From the NCBI GenBank assembly GCA_014218235.1, contig CM024760.1, positions 139,887,245 through 139,951,244 on the forward strand: DNA of 64,000 nt. The letters run 5' to 3'. Below the pieces are notes generated by a model. The model searched no databases and was not told the DNA's origin. It saw nothing but the letters and a program-made list of their open reading frames with translations. The DNA comes from Colocasia esculenta (lineage: Eukaryota > Streptophyta > Magnoliopsida > Alismatales > Araceae). Shown here piece by piece: positions 10,370 to 22,763 of the stretch. The translations under genes were made by a program, and so were the position numbers. The number at the start of each line of letters is the position of its first letter. The first letter of the stretch is position 1.

Positions 10370-12440
10370 GGTACCAATATTGTTGCTGATCCTTCTTAGA
10401 TGTAACCTAACAACAGAAGATTAAGGAAAATAAAAACATGCCAGATAGCAATATATATGCCAACTAATTAATAAAAATAGATAATACTCACTTCTTACAG
10501 AAAATCAGCAACATTTTTCCATTCAGGACACCTGAAGCCCATCGTTTCAAAGAAATCCAGAGTAGCTTCACGAGGTCCCTGGTATACAATCTGTCCCTCA
10601 CAGATAAAAATAATGTCATCAAAAAGTTCATGAGTTGCAGGAGCTAGTTGCAATAGAGATATGACTGTTGTTTCATCAAGTGCATGAGTCGAGTGCCTAA
10701 GATACTTGATGATCTAGTATGTTGTTGAACGGTCAATGTCGGTTGATATCTCATCCATGAATAGCACTCTAGCAGGGCCAACTAGTAATTCACTTGAAAC
10801 CACACACATGTTGCATGTTTAAGAACTCCAACGAAATAGTGAAATGTGAAAATAGACAATATATGATTTCACCGATGAACCTGTACTAAGGCGCTTCTTC
10901 TGCCCTCCAGAGATCCCTTTAATCATCTCATCCCCCACTGGGGTGTCAGCACAAATATCCAACCCTAAAATCTTTCCTAGTGAAATATTCACCAGTTAGA
11001 AGCCATTAAAAACTTAATGAAGAGTTGTTATGAGACTTACAAAAAGCTACATTGGCAATATTAAGAGAATAAGAATATTCAGAAAGTGGAATAAATGGTC
11101 ATGATCGCATATATTCTTCTTTCACTGAAATTCACCATGTTGTGTTCCCTAGCCATGATTAATTCCATCTCTAACCAAACCCCTGAAATCATGCTCAGTG
11201 AAAGGTAGCATCTTCATTTTTCATTCAATACAAGGCAAAATGTGAATGACTACTACGTGTAATATTTTATCAAGGAAAGTGATGCGCTGAGTTGCATTAA
11301 AATATTGGTGATACCATAAAACAACTATCTTTATGAAATAACTCTAAATTTCTTAAAATTTCTGGATATTATAAGAGCAAACTACCTTCAATATAAACTC
11401 CACAACCAGGCTTGTCTTCTGGCCCCCCAAGGCTAATCCCTACAAGGAAAGCTGGATTTATTAGGATTAAGATGGAATAACAACAACCTTGGGAAGTAAA
11501 TCCTCTATCTTGGTTATAGCATGGTTACCTTCATAAATGAACATATGCCCGGGTGACTTTGCATCTATCCTCGTTTATATTCTTACCATAGCTAATTTAT
11601 GGGACACATCTGGTCTACAAAAGGCAAATTTTTTTAGCATTTACTCGATCAATGCTCACAAATCACCCAAAGAAAAGAGCTTCAAGATCATAGGTCAATT
11701 ATTAATTGACATTACACCCTACAGTGTCTACCAGTTTTGTAGACCAGATGTGTCATGTTATCCATTTTGGTCATTCTCCCAAAAGTGATCTGTTTTTGAT
11801 CCCGATCAACCCCAGTTGCAGAAACGAAAATTTTCAGGGGAATATGTATAGAACTGATTCGACCTATATGAAAACACATTCATTAGCTTCATATGTAAAA
11901 GTTTACAAAGCATTAGTCATGACAAATCTAGCATCTGTCTATGGATTAACTCAATGAACATGTTTTAAATTGAAACTGTGTAGATAAAGACAAATTAATT
12001 TGCAATTTGTTCTGTCTATAGAGACCCTTAGCAAAAGAAAGAAGGGGATCCAAGAGGTTTCGGCTCTACCTATGCCCACATGGAGTGGTGCTCGGTTCAA
12101 AGCAAATGCCCAGGTAGATCTGCATGGTTACCTTCATAAATAAATCAAGATCTCCATCGGGCTTTATTCCAGCAATGTTTTCTCTTCTAGCAAGCTCTAG
12201 AAGCATATCTATAGGAGCAAGACTTTGTCAGTAATAGAATACAAAATGAATTTCTACTAATTCACATGCTTTACCATAATTGAATCCAACTCCTTGGCAT
12301 TGCCTGGCAAACTCAAGAGTCTCCCTTACAGTCAACTCTCCTACATGTGAGTCTTGCTGGCTAACATAGGCTTCCGTCCTTTGAGGAACAAACTCATTCA
12401 ACCTATGTCCATTGTAGGTAATGCTCCCTGACATCTGCAA
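10370..12440 (-). pseudogene. Captured PDR-type ABCG transporter fragment (first nucleotide-binding domain)
   Basis: PDR-type ABCG proteins are full-size plasma-membrane export pumps of plants. Minus-strand blocks follow family order. At 12435-12270 is SGSITYNGHRLNEFVPQRT then YVSQQDSHVGELTVRETLEF. At 12235-12135 is LLELARRENIAGIKPDGDLD. Near 11450-11395 is ALGGQKTSLV. At 10980-10885 is ILGLDICADTPVGDEMIKG then the ABC signature ISGGQKKRLSTG. At 10800-10500 is the Walker B stretch VLFMDEIS, then ISLLQLAPATHELFDDI and GQIVYQGPREATLDFFE. Near 10400 is SKKDQQQYW. Walker A lies upstream of the captured part and there are no transmembrane domains. Stops within exons (for example in the Walker B exon) show it is not functional. 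Confidence 0.88.
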
Positions 12441-13189
12441 ACTCATGCAAATGAATAATAGCATATGTTAGAGGTTTGCCAACCAGTATAGAACTTAGTC
12501 CCCCCCCACCCCCCAACACACACAGGCACAAAACACAAGAAATATGACACAAGTGACAAATGGGATCATAAAAGAGATGCAGACTTTTTGGGGGGGGTAG
12601 GTAATAATGTATGCATTGATATCAAAAAGGATATTTACAAGAGCAGCTTATGCTGCAAAAATAGTTCATTTTTCTTCTATGTAATACAATAATTATCCAA
12701 GTAACATTGCAACATTTTGTAACCTATAGTTCTGCCTTTTAATCTTCTACAATTCTGGGACTAAAGCTATAGGGATGTTTATAGTAGGAGTAGCCTCCTA
12801 GAAGGGGTTGATCAACTATTAATAGTTCATTGGCAACTGAGAAGGAACACGGGCAGTGATGAAAAATTGAACAGGTGAAGAAGAGGAATGTTTTCTTATA
12901 GCAGCCGCATTCATCCATTCCTCTTTATCCAGGGACTGAATTCAGTTAATCGGAGGATGCTCGAAGCCTCAAACGTTAGTAGGGGGTCCACGGTGAATTT
13001 GGAATATGCTCTGACGCAAACCAAATAGTTAGAAAATTTTCAGTACATTTTCCGCCCAAACCAAATATTTTCCAAGAATTTAAGTGGTAAGAAAAATCAC
13101 ATGATGAGATGTTACCTCCTCAAACTACATATTCCCATTCTAAATTAACTTTCCAAAAGGTATTAATTCAAAGACTAAGACAAGAACAA

Positions 13190-14045
<856 letters not shown>

Positions 14046-14570
14046 CTGTCGCCATGAGGGAGGGAGGAAGCGAGGGGCCGGAGATGATGCGGCATCGACA
14101 GAGGCTTGAAGGAGGTTGGAGGAGTCCACGCGAGAAACAGACCTCCTGTGATGTGTACAGCCGCTGGTTCTTCGGCTTCTCCGATGCCGCCGTGAGGGAG
14201 GGAGGACGTAAGGGGCCGGAGATGATGCGACGTCGACGGTGGCTTGAAGGAGGTTGGAGGAGTCCACGCGAGAAATAGACCTCCCACGATGTGTACAGCT
14301 GCTGGTTCCTCGGCTTCTCCGATGCCGCCGTGAGGGAGGGAGGAAGCAAGGGGCCAGAGATGATGCAGCGTCGACGGAGGCTTGAAGGAGGTTGGAGGAG
14401 TCCATGCGAGAAACAGACCCCCGTGTACAGCCACTGGTTCTTCGTCTTCTCTGATGCCGCCGTGAGGGAGGGAGGAAGCAAGGGGCCGGAGATGATGCGG
14501 CGTCGATGGAGGCTTGAAGGAGTCCACGCGAGAAACAAGGATCAATTGGGAGGCAAGGAGGCAGTTAGAC
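14046..14570. repeat. GC-rich minisatellite, four units of 132-138 bp
   Basis: Four units begin at about 14054, 14192, 14330 and 14462, each opening with GAGGGAGGGAGG and containing GGGCCGGAGATGATGCG-like and CTTGAAGGAGGTTGGAGGAG-like segments. The 138-bp period is a multiple of three, so several frames on both strands stay open. The minus frame from 14677 reads four ~46-residue Pro/His/Ser-rich repeats and then runs into the EMB8-like block in a non-native frame. The array sits upstream of the captured genes, relative to their direction. Confidence 0.9.
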
Positions 14571-14629
14571 AACCTTCTCCGTCGCGGCAACCAAAATTCC
14601 CCTCCCCCCGCGAAATTTAGGAACAGTTT

Positions 14630-14770
14630 TAGGGGCACTTTTAGAAAACTAAAAAAAGAAAAGAAAAATATGATCAATCATATAAGGACATTTTATTAAA
14701 TTGAGGCATTTTCATGAAATAATTGAGGCATTTTCATGAAATGTCTCTAAAAAAATGCCCCTATATATTA
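14630..14770. repeat. CACTA 3' subterminal repeats
   Basis: Contains AGGGGCACTTTTAG, two TTGAGGCATTTTCATGAAAT copies and AAATGCCCC, matching the motif family at the other end, next to the terminal CTTGTAGTG. Confidence 0.8.
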
Positions 14771-14784
14771 GTTTCCTTGTAGTG

Positions 14785-15670
14785 GAAGCTCATGCAGGGA
14801 GAATTCAAAATGAGCATGATGGGGGAGTTTAACTACTTCCTTGGACTACAAATCAAACAAGGAAAGGAAGGCATCCACATCTGTCAAGCTAAGTACACCA
14901 AAGAACTCTTGAAGAAGTTCAGATTTGATAATGCCAAGCCACTGTCAACACCTATGAGCACATCAACAAGGATGGATAGTGACAAGGATGGTAAGAAAGG
15001 AGATCAAAAGATCTACAAAGGTATGATAGGTTCATTACTTTACTTAACGGCAAGCAGACCTGATATTTTATTTAGTGTATGCATGTGCGCTAGATACCAA
15101 GTAGATCCTAAAGATTCTCAATTAATTAGTGTTAAAAGAATCTTTAGGTACTTAGCTAGAACTCTTGACTTTGGTCTTTGGTATCCAAAATCATGTGAAA
15201 TTAACTTAGTAGGATACTCTGATGCTGACTACGCTGGATGCAAAATGGATACAAAAAGCACCAGTGCTTGTTGTCAATTCCTTGCGGGATGCCTGATATC
15301 ATGGTCCTCCAAGAAACAAAACTTAGTAGCACTGACAATAGCTGAAGCTGAGTACGTAGCTGTTGGAAGTTGCTGTACACAACTTCTATGGATCAAGCAA
15401 CAACTTGAGGATTATGGGCTACATATCAAGACAATTCCACTATTATGTGACAACACCAGTGCTATAAATCTAACCAAGAATCCAGTACAACACTCAAGGA
15501 CTAAACACATTGAGGTTATATATCATTTCATTCGTGATCATGTAGCAAATGGCAACATTGATATTTCATTTATTGATTCAAACAATTAGTTAGCAGATAT
15601 CTTCACAAAGGCCTTACCCGAAGAGAGATTTACTTCTCTTAGAAGGGAATTAGGCATGTGTAAATTGTGA
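14785..15670 (+). pseudogene. pol: Sirevirus A pol: RT C-terminus and RNase H
   Basis: This is the continuation of the RT interrupted at 4870. It opens with MMGEFNYFLGLQIKQGKEG and continues through IGSLLYLTASRPDILFSVCM. RNase H follows with VGYSDADYAGC (catalytic Asp), SWSSKKQN, AEAEYVA, CDNTSAINLTKNPVQHSRTK and HFIRDHVANG. The frame is open from the CACTA border apart from a TAG at 15587-15589 just before LADIFTKALPEERF. It ends at the natural terminator, 15668-15670. RNase H removes the RNA strand during reverse transcription. Confidence 0.92.
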
Positions 15671-16083
15671 AAGAATCATCTGTTTAAGACTGAAATATTA
15701 ATTTTTAGAATTTAAAATTATTTTTCCTCCTAAAAATTGAGCAAAATTTCAATTATTGTCTATCCTTTTAAGTTTGTCATGTCGGTTCGTTATTTTATAA
15801 GAATTTATTCCATTGAACTAGTTAGTTTGTCGTTTTCTGCCATCATGGTGCCTCTAAATTCTAAAAGTCATTCTTTTAATTTTCCTTTATATCCCAAAAT
15901 CTATGCAGCAACGATTCACATCCCTTCATCGTCTTCTTCCTTCTGCCTGAGGCGATACCCTATCGACTTCGGCATCGACTCCCTGAAATTTCATGCCTTC
16001 ACCTCTTTCCCGTGAGAAATTTCTTGAGGGATTCTACTCCCTTCTCCATTTCGATCATCCAGAAACTCTTCCCATCCAAAACC
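15671..16083 (+). other. Spacer between pol and ORF3 of element A
   Basis: T-rich sequence with no conserved reading frame. The equivalent spacer of element B (56997-57401) is of similar length. It may hold signals for expressing ORF3, but none could be identified. Confidence 0.6.
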
Positions 16084-19000
16084 ATGGCCTCTTCTGGTCT
16101 CTCCGGCAGCGTCGGGGGCTATGGAGCTGCATTTCTTACCGTCGAGCAGCAGGAAAGATATGCTTCAGTAAAGACCAAGCTTTGCGGCCACAAAGCAGTA
16201 GCTGTGGCTGACTTGCAGAAGAACGGAATGGGCAGTATCATTGCAGCTATGAGCAGATTGAAGTGGACAAAGATAGCCACCCTATCAGAAGTAAGTTATT
16301 TGGACCTTGTGAAAGCTTTCTATGTATGTCTGAAGACAGAGGAAGATAGAACCCTGACTTCCATGGTCAAGGGAACTCAGATTAGGGTCACACAAAACTT
16401 ATTGGCATTCTCTTTGGTGTGACTACCTCCGGACACAGTGGAGTTCACACGGTGGATATCCAGGCGAAAGGTTTAGGGATTGTTGGTCCTGAATTCAGAT
16501 TGAAGGATGGAAAACTAGACATCAACCAGTTGAATGCGTTTAATCGCTTATTGCATTTCATTGTGTGTCAAATAGTAGTCCCAAGGAGTGCCACCTTCTC
16601 CACTCGCACAAAGGCGGACTCCGACCTGATGTTCTGGGCTGTCCAGAACCAAGAAATCAACACTGCAGAGATTATGATTGAAAGGATGAAGTTTGCAAGC
16701 GCACAGGTATGGGACACAAAGAGCAAGATGAACGTTTCTCTACCTTATGCTCATCTGCTCACCAAGATATTTCAACACTATGGGATCAGTGTGGTGGGAG
16801 ATGTGTCTGAGAAGATTGGCCAAGCTATCCGGTCCAAAAATTTGAGAAAAAAGTGGTTTTTCGATTGTGAATGGAGTTTGGTCGAAGACTTCTATGGCTG
16901 AGGGTGAAGCCATCATTGGTGAAACCCAAGAGGTCCAAGAAGCAGAAGTAACAACAGCAGAACCTGTAGCAGAAGTAGAACCAGTAGCTCCAGCAGAAAG
17001 AGTAGCAACACCATCTGAGGAAGCAGCAATGGCACCACCAGCAGCAGAATCTAGCAGCAGGATTGAGGATATCCCTCCAGAGGATATTGAACCCATTGGG
17101 AATAGTTCAGAAGATCCTCCTCCTTCTTCCCGAGTAGGCTCAGTACTCAGAGATGTACTGGAATCCATCCAAAGCTCTATAAGGGATCCAGTAGTTAATG
17201 AAGTTCTAATTGCAAAAGCCGTGGCATCATGCCACATTGATAAGGTTGTTTTGGAAGAAGCTCCCATTCGGGGGGAGCAAAGAGTAGAGTCTAAAGATGT
17301 GCCTATGGGAGATGCTCCTATTCAGGGGGAGCAATCAATTGAGAAAGAAGCAGCAGCAGTTCAGGGGGAGCAAAATGCCAATGCCCCTATTGATGATCTG
17401 TTTAGAGAAGGCATTGTGGAAAGTGCCTCAGAAGAAGAAATTGAAAATATTGTTCATGGAGAGCCCATGGTTAGGGCAAGAGAAGACAAAAGAACAAATG
17501 TGGCCAAAGAAGTTCCACTCCTCACCAGTAAGCCACACTGGAAATCTGGGAAAAAGAAGTTGAAGATCAATTTGAAACCTGTTGTTGAGCGCCTGGATGA
17601 GCAAGGCAAAATTTTGTGTTCTGTGAGGTCAGATATGGCCTCCATTTTTATTAGTCAAAGCTCATCTGACCGTTCATTAGGGGCACTGTCATCTGAACTT
17701 GAAAGCCTTCGAAAAGATTATAACAGTATGAGAAATGTGCTTTTAGACTTGTCAGCATTTGTGAGGGAGCACTTACCATCTCATGCCCCTCCTTCTTGTA
17801 GTGCAGGGCCATCAGGGCCAAGTGAAGAGTTTGATAGGCCATCAGGGCCTATCATTGCAGAGCAGCAACAAGAGGAAGAGCGGCCATCAGGGCCATTGTC
17901 TGAAAACCCAGCAGGGCCGCCAGGGCCAATTCATGTTGAGAATGATCTCGTTGATCAAGAAGTTGCTGCTAAGGAATCTGGCCCAGCAGGGCCGACAGAG
18001 GATGCTTCACCTCCGGTGGAATCTGTGGCTGCAAGAGAAGAAGATCAGGTTGAAGCTCAAGAGCCCCTTGTCCTTCCTACCGTTCCAACTCCAGCACCTC
18101 CTTCTCCACCCACCTCATCCACTGCCCCTCCAGCTCCTACCACCTTCAAACGACCCCGCTCTAGAAACATTTCCTCACCCACACCCTTCTCTTCCCAAAC
18201 TCCTTCATCTCCACCTTCCTCCTCCATCATTCCTCCACCCTTATCATCGTTGAGGTTCCTTCTGCATCTTCCTCAGCAGGAGCCCCTTCTAGTGGTCCTT
18301 CTTCTTCTTCAGGACCTTCTGATCTCCCTTCCATCACCCCTGCATCCCTCTTCCATCCATAAACACCCCCTTCTTTCATTACTATTATTCCTGAGGGTGC
18401 CCAATTAGCTCACACAGAAATCTAGGACTTCAAGGATGAATTTGAAGTAGCAATACTTCGTTCAGTCCTGACTGTTGGGACCCATTCTCATAGGATAGGC
18501 TCTTCCAGTCCTATTCCTAAGAAGAGGAGACTCACAACCACCCATCCTGTCTCTTCTAAACCTTGTTATCCTCCCCTTTGGTTCTCTCTTTCTATTATCA
18601 ATAAGCAAAAATCTCTCTATAAGGAATTTCTTCAAAAGGTAGTGTTTGCTTACCTCTTTGGCTTTCCCTTCCAACATATTTCGGCCCATCTCAATACCAT
18701 TTTTCCTTATGCCTTTCTCTTCAAGGCTCAACAGTCAAAAAGCTTTTCCATGACTGAAGCCAAAACTGAAGAACAATGGGCTCGGAGCAACAGAGATCTG
18801 TACAATCACTTCCGTCGTACTCAAGCCGCCAGATATCCACCTAGAGAAGCTCCTCTCCCTCTCTCTGAATGGTTTTAGATTCATCATAAAAATCTTTTTG
18901 GACCCTTCATTTAAAAGGAAATCAAGTTCATCTGGCAATACAAAATGTACTGCGATTATTGCTATCTTCATAACATTCCAGAGGTACAGCTGGGCTAGTT

Positions 19001-19793
19001 CAGGCAAGCCATCCATGATCTCAGTTCTAGGGTTGCTCACACCGAACCTCTCCGAGTTGATTTTTCCACTTTGGTCATTCCTGATGTGGTGTTCCTTCCT
19101 CCACTTCACTCCCTGATCATGGATTCCTCAGTGGGAACACTCATGTTTGAATGGGCTGCTCAAGTTATGGCTAGGCTCTCTATGCAAGAAGGTCGTAACC
19201 TCACTTTTCATAGATTTGTCTTCAAGCAGTATCTTCAGGGGTACCTCAAAGCAGATGTCCTTGCCCCAATTCTATCTGAATGTGAGCGTTTGTCACCTGC
19301 TGATTGGGAAAAGCTCTACACCTTGTCCGCCCAACAGCTTAAAGAGTTGAATACTTCTCAGGCTCATTCCCATCAACCTCTTCTGACTCCCGCTGAATTT
19401 TTGGATGCAAATTCTCTTCACCTTATCCGGGATTCCTTCCTGAAATGGGAAGAACGGTATAGAGTTTTTCTAGAATTAAAGAAGGAATTTCAGCAGCATC
19501 AAATCTTCTATCCCTTCAAAATTACTCAGTTTCTTCAATTTGCCAGTTTTGGTTGCTTCACCTCCTACAAGGTAGCCCTTGGCGACGTCAAGTACTGGGA
19601 TTTCATATCATATCAAAGGCAGCTTCACATCAAGAGGATGGCTCCCACCATGGGACCCTCCTATTGTATTGAGCTTGGAGCATTTCAAGCCTATTTTGAA
19701 GAGCAGGAACGCCAAGCGCTACCTGTTATTAGGCGCTTTGCATCTCTCTTGTCTCCTGCCTTCTATCTCTCTGAACCATCCAATGCTCAATAA
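16084..19793 (+). pseudogene. Sirevirus A ORF3 in envelope position (decayed)
   Basis: A long extra gene between pol and the 3' LTR, where some sireviruses carry an envelope-like ORF. The start ATG opens a conserved domain (FLTVEQQERYASVKTKLCG, DLVKAFYVCLK, KLDINQLNAFNRLLHFIVCQ, VSLPYAHLLTKIFQHYGI). Frame breaks fall near 16410 and 16890. The middle part is acidic and Ala/Glu/Pro-rich, then has repeated Gly-Pro triplets (GPSGPSEEF, GPPGPIHVEN, GPAGPTED, about 17805-18000) and a Pro/Ser-rich stretch. The frame breaks again near 18230 and 18410. The C-terminal domain (19071-19793) is open and alpha-helical in character, including FHRFVFKQYLQGYLKADVL. No convincing signal peptide or membrane anchor was seen, so the envelope role is inferred from position only. 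Confidence 0.75.
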
Positions 19794-19868
19794 ATCTCCT
19801 TGTTTCTCTCTCTTTATGATCTCTTTCTCTTCTTCTTTGTCTCAATGTTTATATTTTTGCTTAATGAC

Positions 19869-20030
19869 AAAAAGGGGGAGAAATATTGCAGCTCTGAAAT
19901 AAATACCTCCTGTTTAGTCCCGTTAAAAAGGGAAAAACAGAGCATTTACATTCTTTACTTTAGTTCTGCAAATAATTTCAGTTCATCCATGTCTACTGTT
20001 AAAAGTTTTGTCATCACCAAAAAGGGGGAG
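19869..20030 (+). other. Two polypurine tracts of element A
   Basis: AAAAAGGGGGAG occurs at 19869-19880 and again at 20019-20030, the second ending two bases before the 3' LTR. The polypurine tract primes plus-strand DNA. Several near-identical tracts upstream of the 3' LTR are a reported hallmark of sireviruses. Confidence 0.85.
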
Positions 20031-20032
20031 AT

Positions 20033-22064
20033 TGATGATCAGTTTATCCCCATGAAATTTAAATAAATTACATATCTATTTTGGTGATTAAAAAAACTAT
20101 ATAAAGGTTAATCTAACATATTTTTTACAAGTTTTGAGCAAAGGAAATGAATCAAGAAAAATCAAGCAAATTCTGTAAGTATCTCACCCTGAAGTATTTA
20201 GAGTTCAGTAAGCATAAAATTTCTCTAAGTACACATCAATTTTCATTATAGGTCATAACGATTTCTATAGAGCTATAACGATTTCATATGTGCTTTTATC
20301 GATTTGCCTTCACAACGATTCGTTAAGTGATCATAACGATTTGGTCTCACATCGATTTCGTTAAGTGATCATAACGATTAGGTCTCATATCGATTTCTTA
20401 AGTGATCATAACGATTTGTTAAGTGATCACAACGATTTGCTCTCATAACGATTCGCTAAGTTACATAACGACTCTGTCACTGTAACGATTCATCAAGTTA
20501 CATAACGACATGGTCACTGTAACGATTCGATACATTTCACAACTATTCGCTTACAACGATTGAATTATTAATATATATAACGATTTGTACATCGTTTTGT
20601 TCATAACATCTTAACGATTTGTACATCGATTTGTTCATAACATCTTAACGATTTGTACATCGATTTGTTCATAACATCTTAATGATTTGTATGTCGATTT
20701 GTTCATAACATCTTAACGATTTGTACATTGATTTGTTCATAACATCTTAACGATTTGTACATCGATTTGTTCATAACATCTTAATGATTTGTACATCAAT
20801 TTATTCATAACATCTTAACAATTTGTACATCGATTTGTTCATAACATCTTACGATTTGGACATCGATTTGTTCATAACATCTTATCGATTTGGACATCGA
20901 CTTGTTTATAACTTCACAACGATTTTATAAGTCATATATATAACGATTTCATGGAAAGTATCGATTCGATTTTCGAACTAATCTTTGAAAATGTTGAAAA
21001 ATTAAAGTCTTCACGTATATCTTTTGACAGCCATGCATTTATTATGATAGTACGTATCTCTACATGAATGTAGACAATATCTTCCATTATCGTATCTTCT
21101 CTGTAAACATCTTTTAGAACAACAAAATGGCATTACTATTTTGATGAACATTCATTCTGACGTTGACTGACAACAAGAAACAGCTTATCTGTCTACTGTT
21201 CAAGCTTTAAATATGTGCAGGTCTCTGACAGCATCCGTCATACAACCTTGGACAAAATAGAAGCCAAAGAAGAATACAGAAGATCCTCTCTCTCTTTGCG
21301 TGCATGAAACGATAAAGGACTGTTGACTGAAAGCTTCCAAGTGTCAAGCAGTCTAACGTACACTTATGCATAGAGACAACGGACACTTCAACGTTTGAAT
21401 TTCAAAAGATGATATATATAGAAGATTGAAGTTTCTGAAGAAGCAGTAGAGGCAGAACAGTTAGAGAACAAGAAGTTTTTCAATATCTTTAATCTTCTGC
21501 AAGCCTTTCGTAGAGCCAAGCAAAAACTCCCATTAGTCTTAGCTCTTGCTCTCTGTGCTAAGTTCAGATCTGTGAGAGAGCTTTTTATTCTGAGAAGAGT
21601 CCTTGATTGTAGATCTCTTTCTTCTCAGTCCTTGCTTCAGATCAAGTAGTGTTCTATAAGCTTGATCTAGGGGCATCATCTTTTTGAACACATTCTCTTG
21701 TGTTGTTCCCTTCTGTTGTGAAGGAAGACCTGGTGGGGTATCCAGGGTGTTGTTCCCTTCGGTTGAAGGAAGAGCAGCTGGGGTGCTGGGTGCTGTAGTG
21801 TCCTTAAGGGGGATTGTACCCTTGTAAGTGAAATCCTGAGATATTGCTCAGGGACTGGACATAGGACTCCTAAAGAGAGGAGATCCAAACCAGGATAATT
21901 CTCTGTGTCGTGTGATTGCCTTTTTGTGTTTGATTTTTCCTTCACCAACACTAACAATTTGCGAAGTGTTTTTTGTGTGACTGTTTTGTGAACAGGTTTT
22001 AGGCACTCATTAATTTTAAGAATCTCATTCACCCCCCCCCTCTGGGCTTGCTAGCTGGGCAACA
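20033..22064 (+). repeat. Sirevirus A 3' LTR (complete)
   Basis: Starts TGATGATCAG after the polypurine tract and ends CTGGGCAACA, length 2032 bp. Its last 886 bases match 1-886. It has an AT-rich start, a CGAT-rich repeat block, a TATATATA at 21413 and a C-run close to the end. The sequence after it belongs to ORF3 of element C. The matching target duplication would lie left of the window. Confidence 0.95.
20230..20960. repeat. CGAT-motif tandem repeats in the LTR of A
   Basis: The block contains dozens of AACGATT / ATCGATTT words. From about 20575 to 20890 a unit of about 35 bp (AACGATTTGTACATCGATTT plus TGTTCATAACATCTT-like spacer) repeats roughly nine times with substitutions. Before that, shorter AAGTGATCATAACGATT units occur. 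The words form near-palindromes with each other. Element B has a related but differently organised block. Confidence 0.9.
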
Positions 22065-22370
22065 CTGCTGAGACTTGAAGGGTCACATAAAATGCCTTCA
22101 CTGCATCCTCATAAGTTTGCTCACAGATCTGACACAGCCTTCTCCAACCCATCACATCTAGGGTTTCTGCTATTGAACTGAGACGACATGTTAACTGTGA
22201 GAAATCTACTATCTTCCCAGGGCAGATTGAAGCTTTGGCAGAGTTGAGTCTCTAGAACTGCTCTTAGGTGAAGAAGGAATCGTCCAGAGCCCAAGAGGAG
22301 GCCATCTAGACCAAAACGAGGGAAAAAACTAAGGCTATTTGCAAAGGAGATGTGAAATGAGTTCAAGGAT
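22065..22370 (-). pseudogene. Sirevirus C ORF3, N-terminal fragment
   Basis: On the minus strand this reads a diverged relative of the A and B ORF3 N-terminus. The recognisable block is YEDAVKAFYVTLQ next to the LTR border, corresponding to LDLVKAFYVCLK in A. The remainder, including MSSQFNSRNPRCDG, aligns only by position. The gene is cut by the 3' LTR of A at 22064/22065, which shows that A inserted into C. Confidence 0.55.
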
Positions 22371-22763
22371 GTCAGTGATCCTACCTTTCTTCAGAAGGAT
22401 TGAAGAAAAATCGACAGATGCTTGGCAAGAGTTTCGTCGGGTTGAAGAACAGACGCGGGAACCAGGAAGAAGACAGAGGAGTTAGAGACGTTTCAAATGG
22501 GGTGATTTAGAAAGAGAGAAGGAAGGGTCTATATAAAGAAAGGAAATTTATGACAGACCATAGAATGGGAGATGAACGGCTGTGATTAATTAGTTATTTA
22601 ATTCTCCCCCCAAAATAATTGTAACTCTTTAAAAAAAAAAATAACAGAAACTCCGACTACGTAAAAGTCGACTTCTCAAACTCTGACTTTCAAGGAGTCA
22701 AAAGTTCAGGACTTAGAAAAAGTTGACGATAGATAGATCAAACAATGTACTTAAGAATTTTGA
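22371..22763. other. Pol-ORF3 spacer of element C
   Basis: Sequence between the C ORF3 fragment and the end of its pol, equivalent to the spacers in A and B. No coding frame or motif was recognised. Confidence 0.5.

Noticed and set aside
10370..12440. A functional ABC transporter gene
   Set aside because: Only part of the first nucleotide-binding domain is present, Walker A and membrane domains are missing, and exons contain stops.
17783..18253. A second, overlapping protein in the Gly-Pro region of ORF3
   Set aside because: The alternative frame is open because of the Pro/Gly/Ser-rich composition; element B does not preserve it.
20575..20890. CRISPR-like regular repeats
   Set aside because: Units are contiguous tandem copies without unique spacers, sit inside a plant LTR, and no cas genes exist. 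They are LTR repeats.
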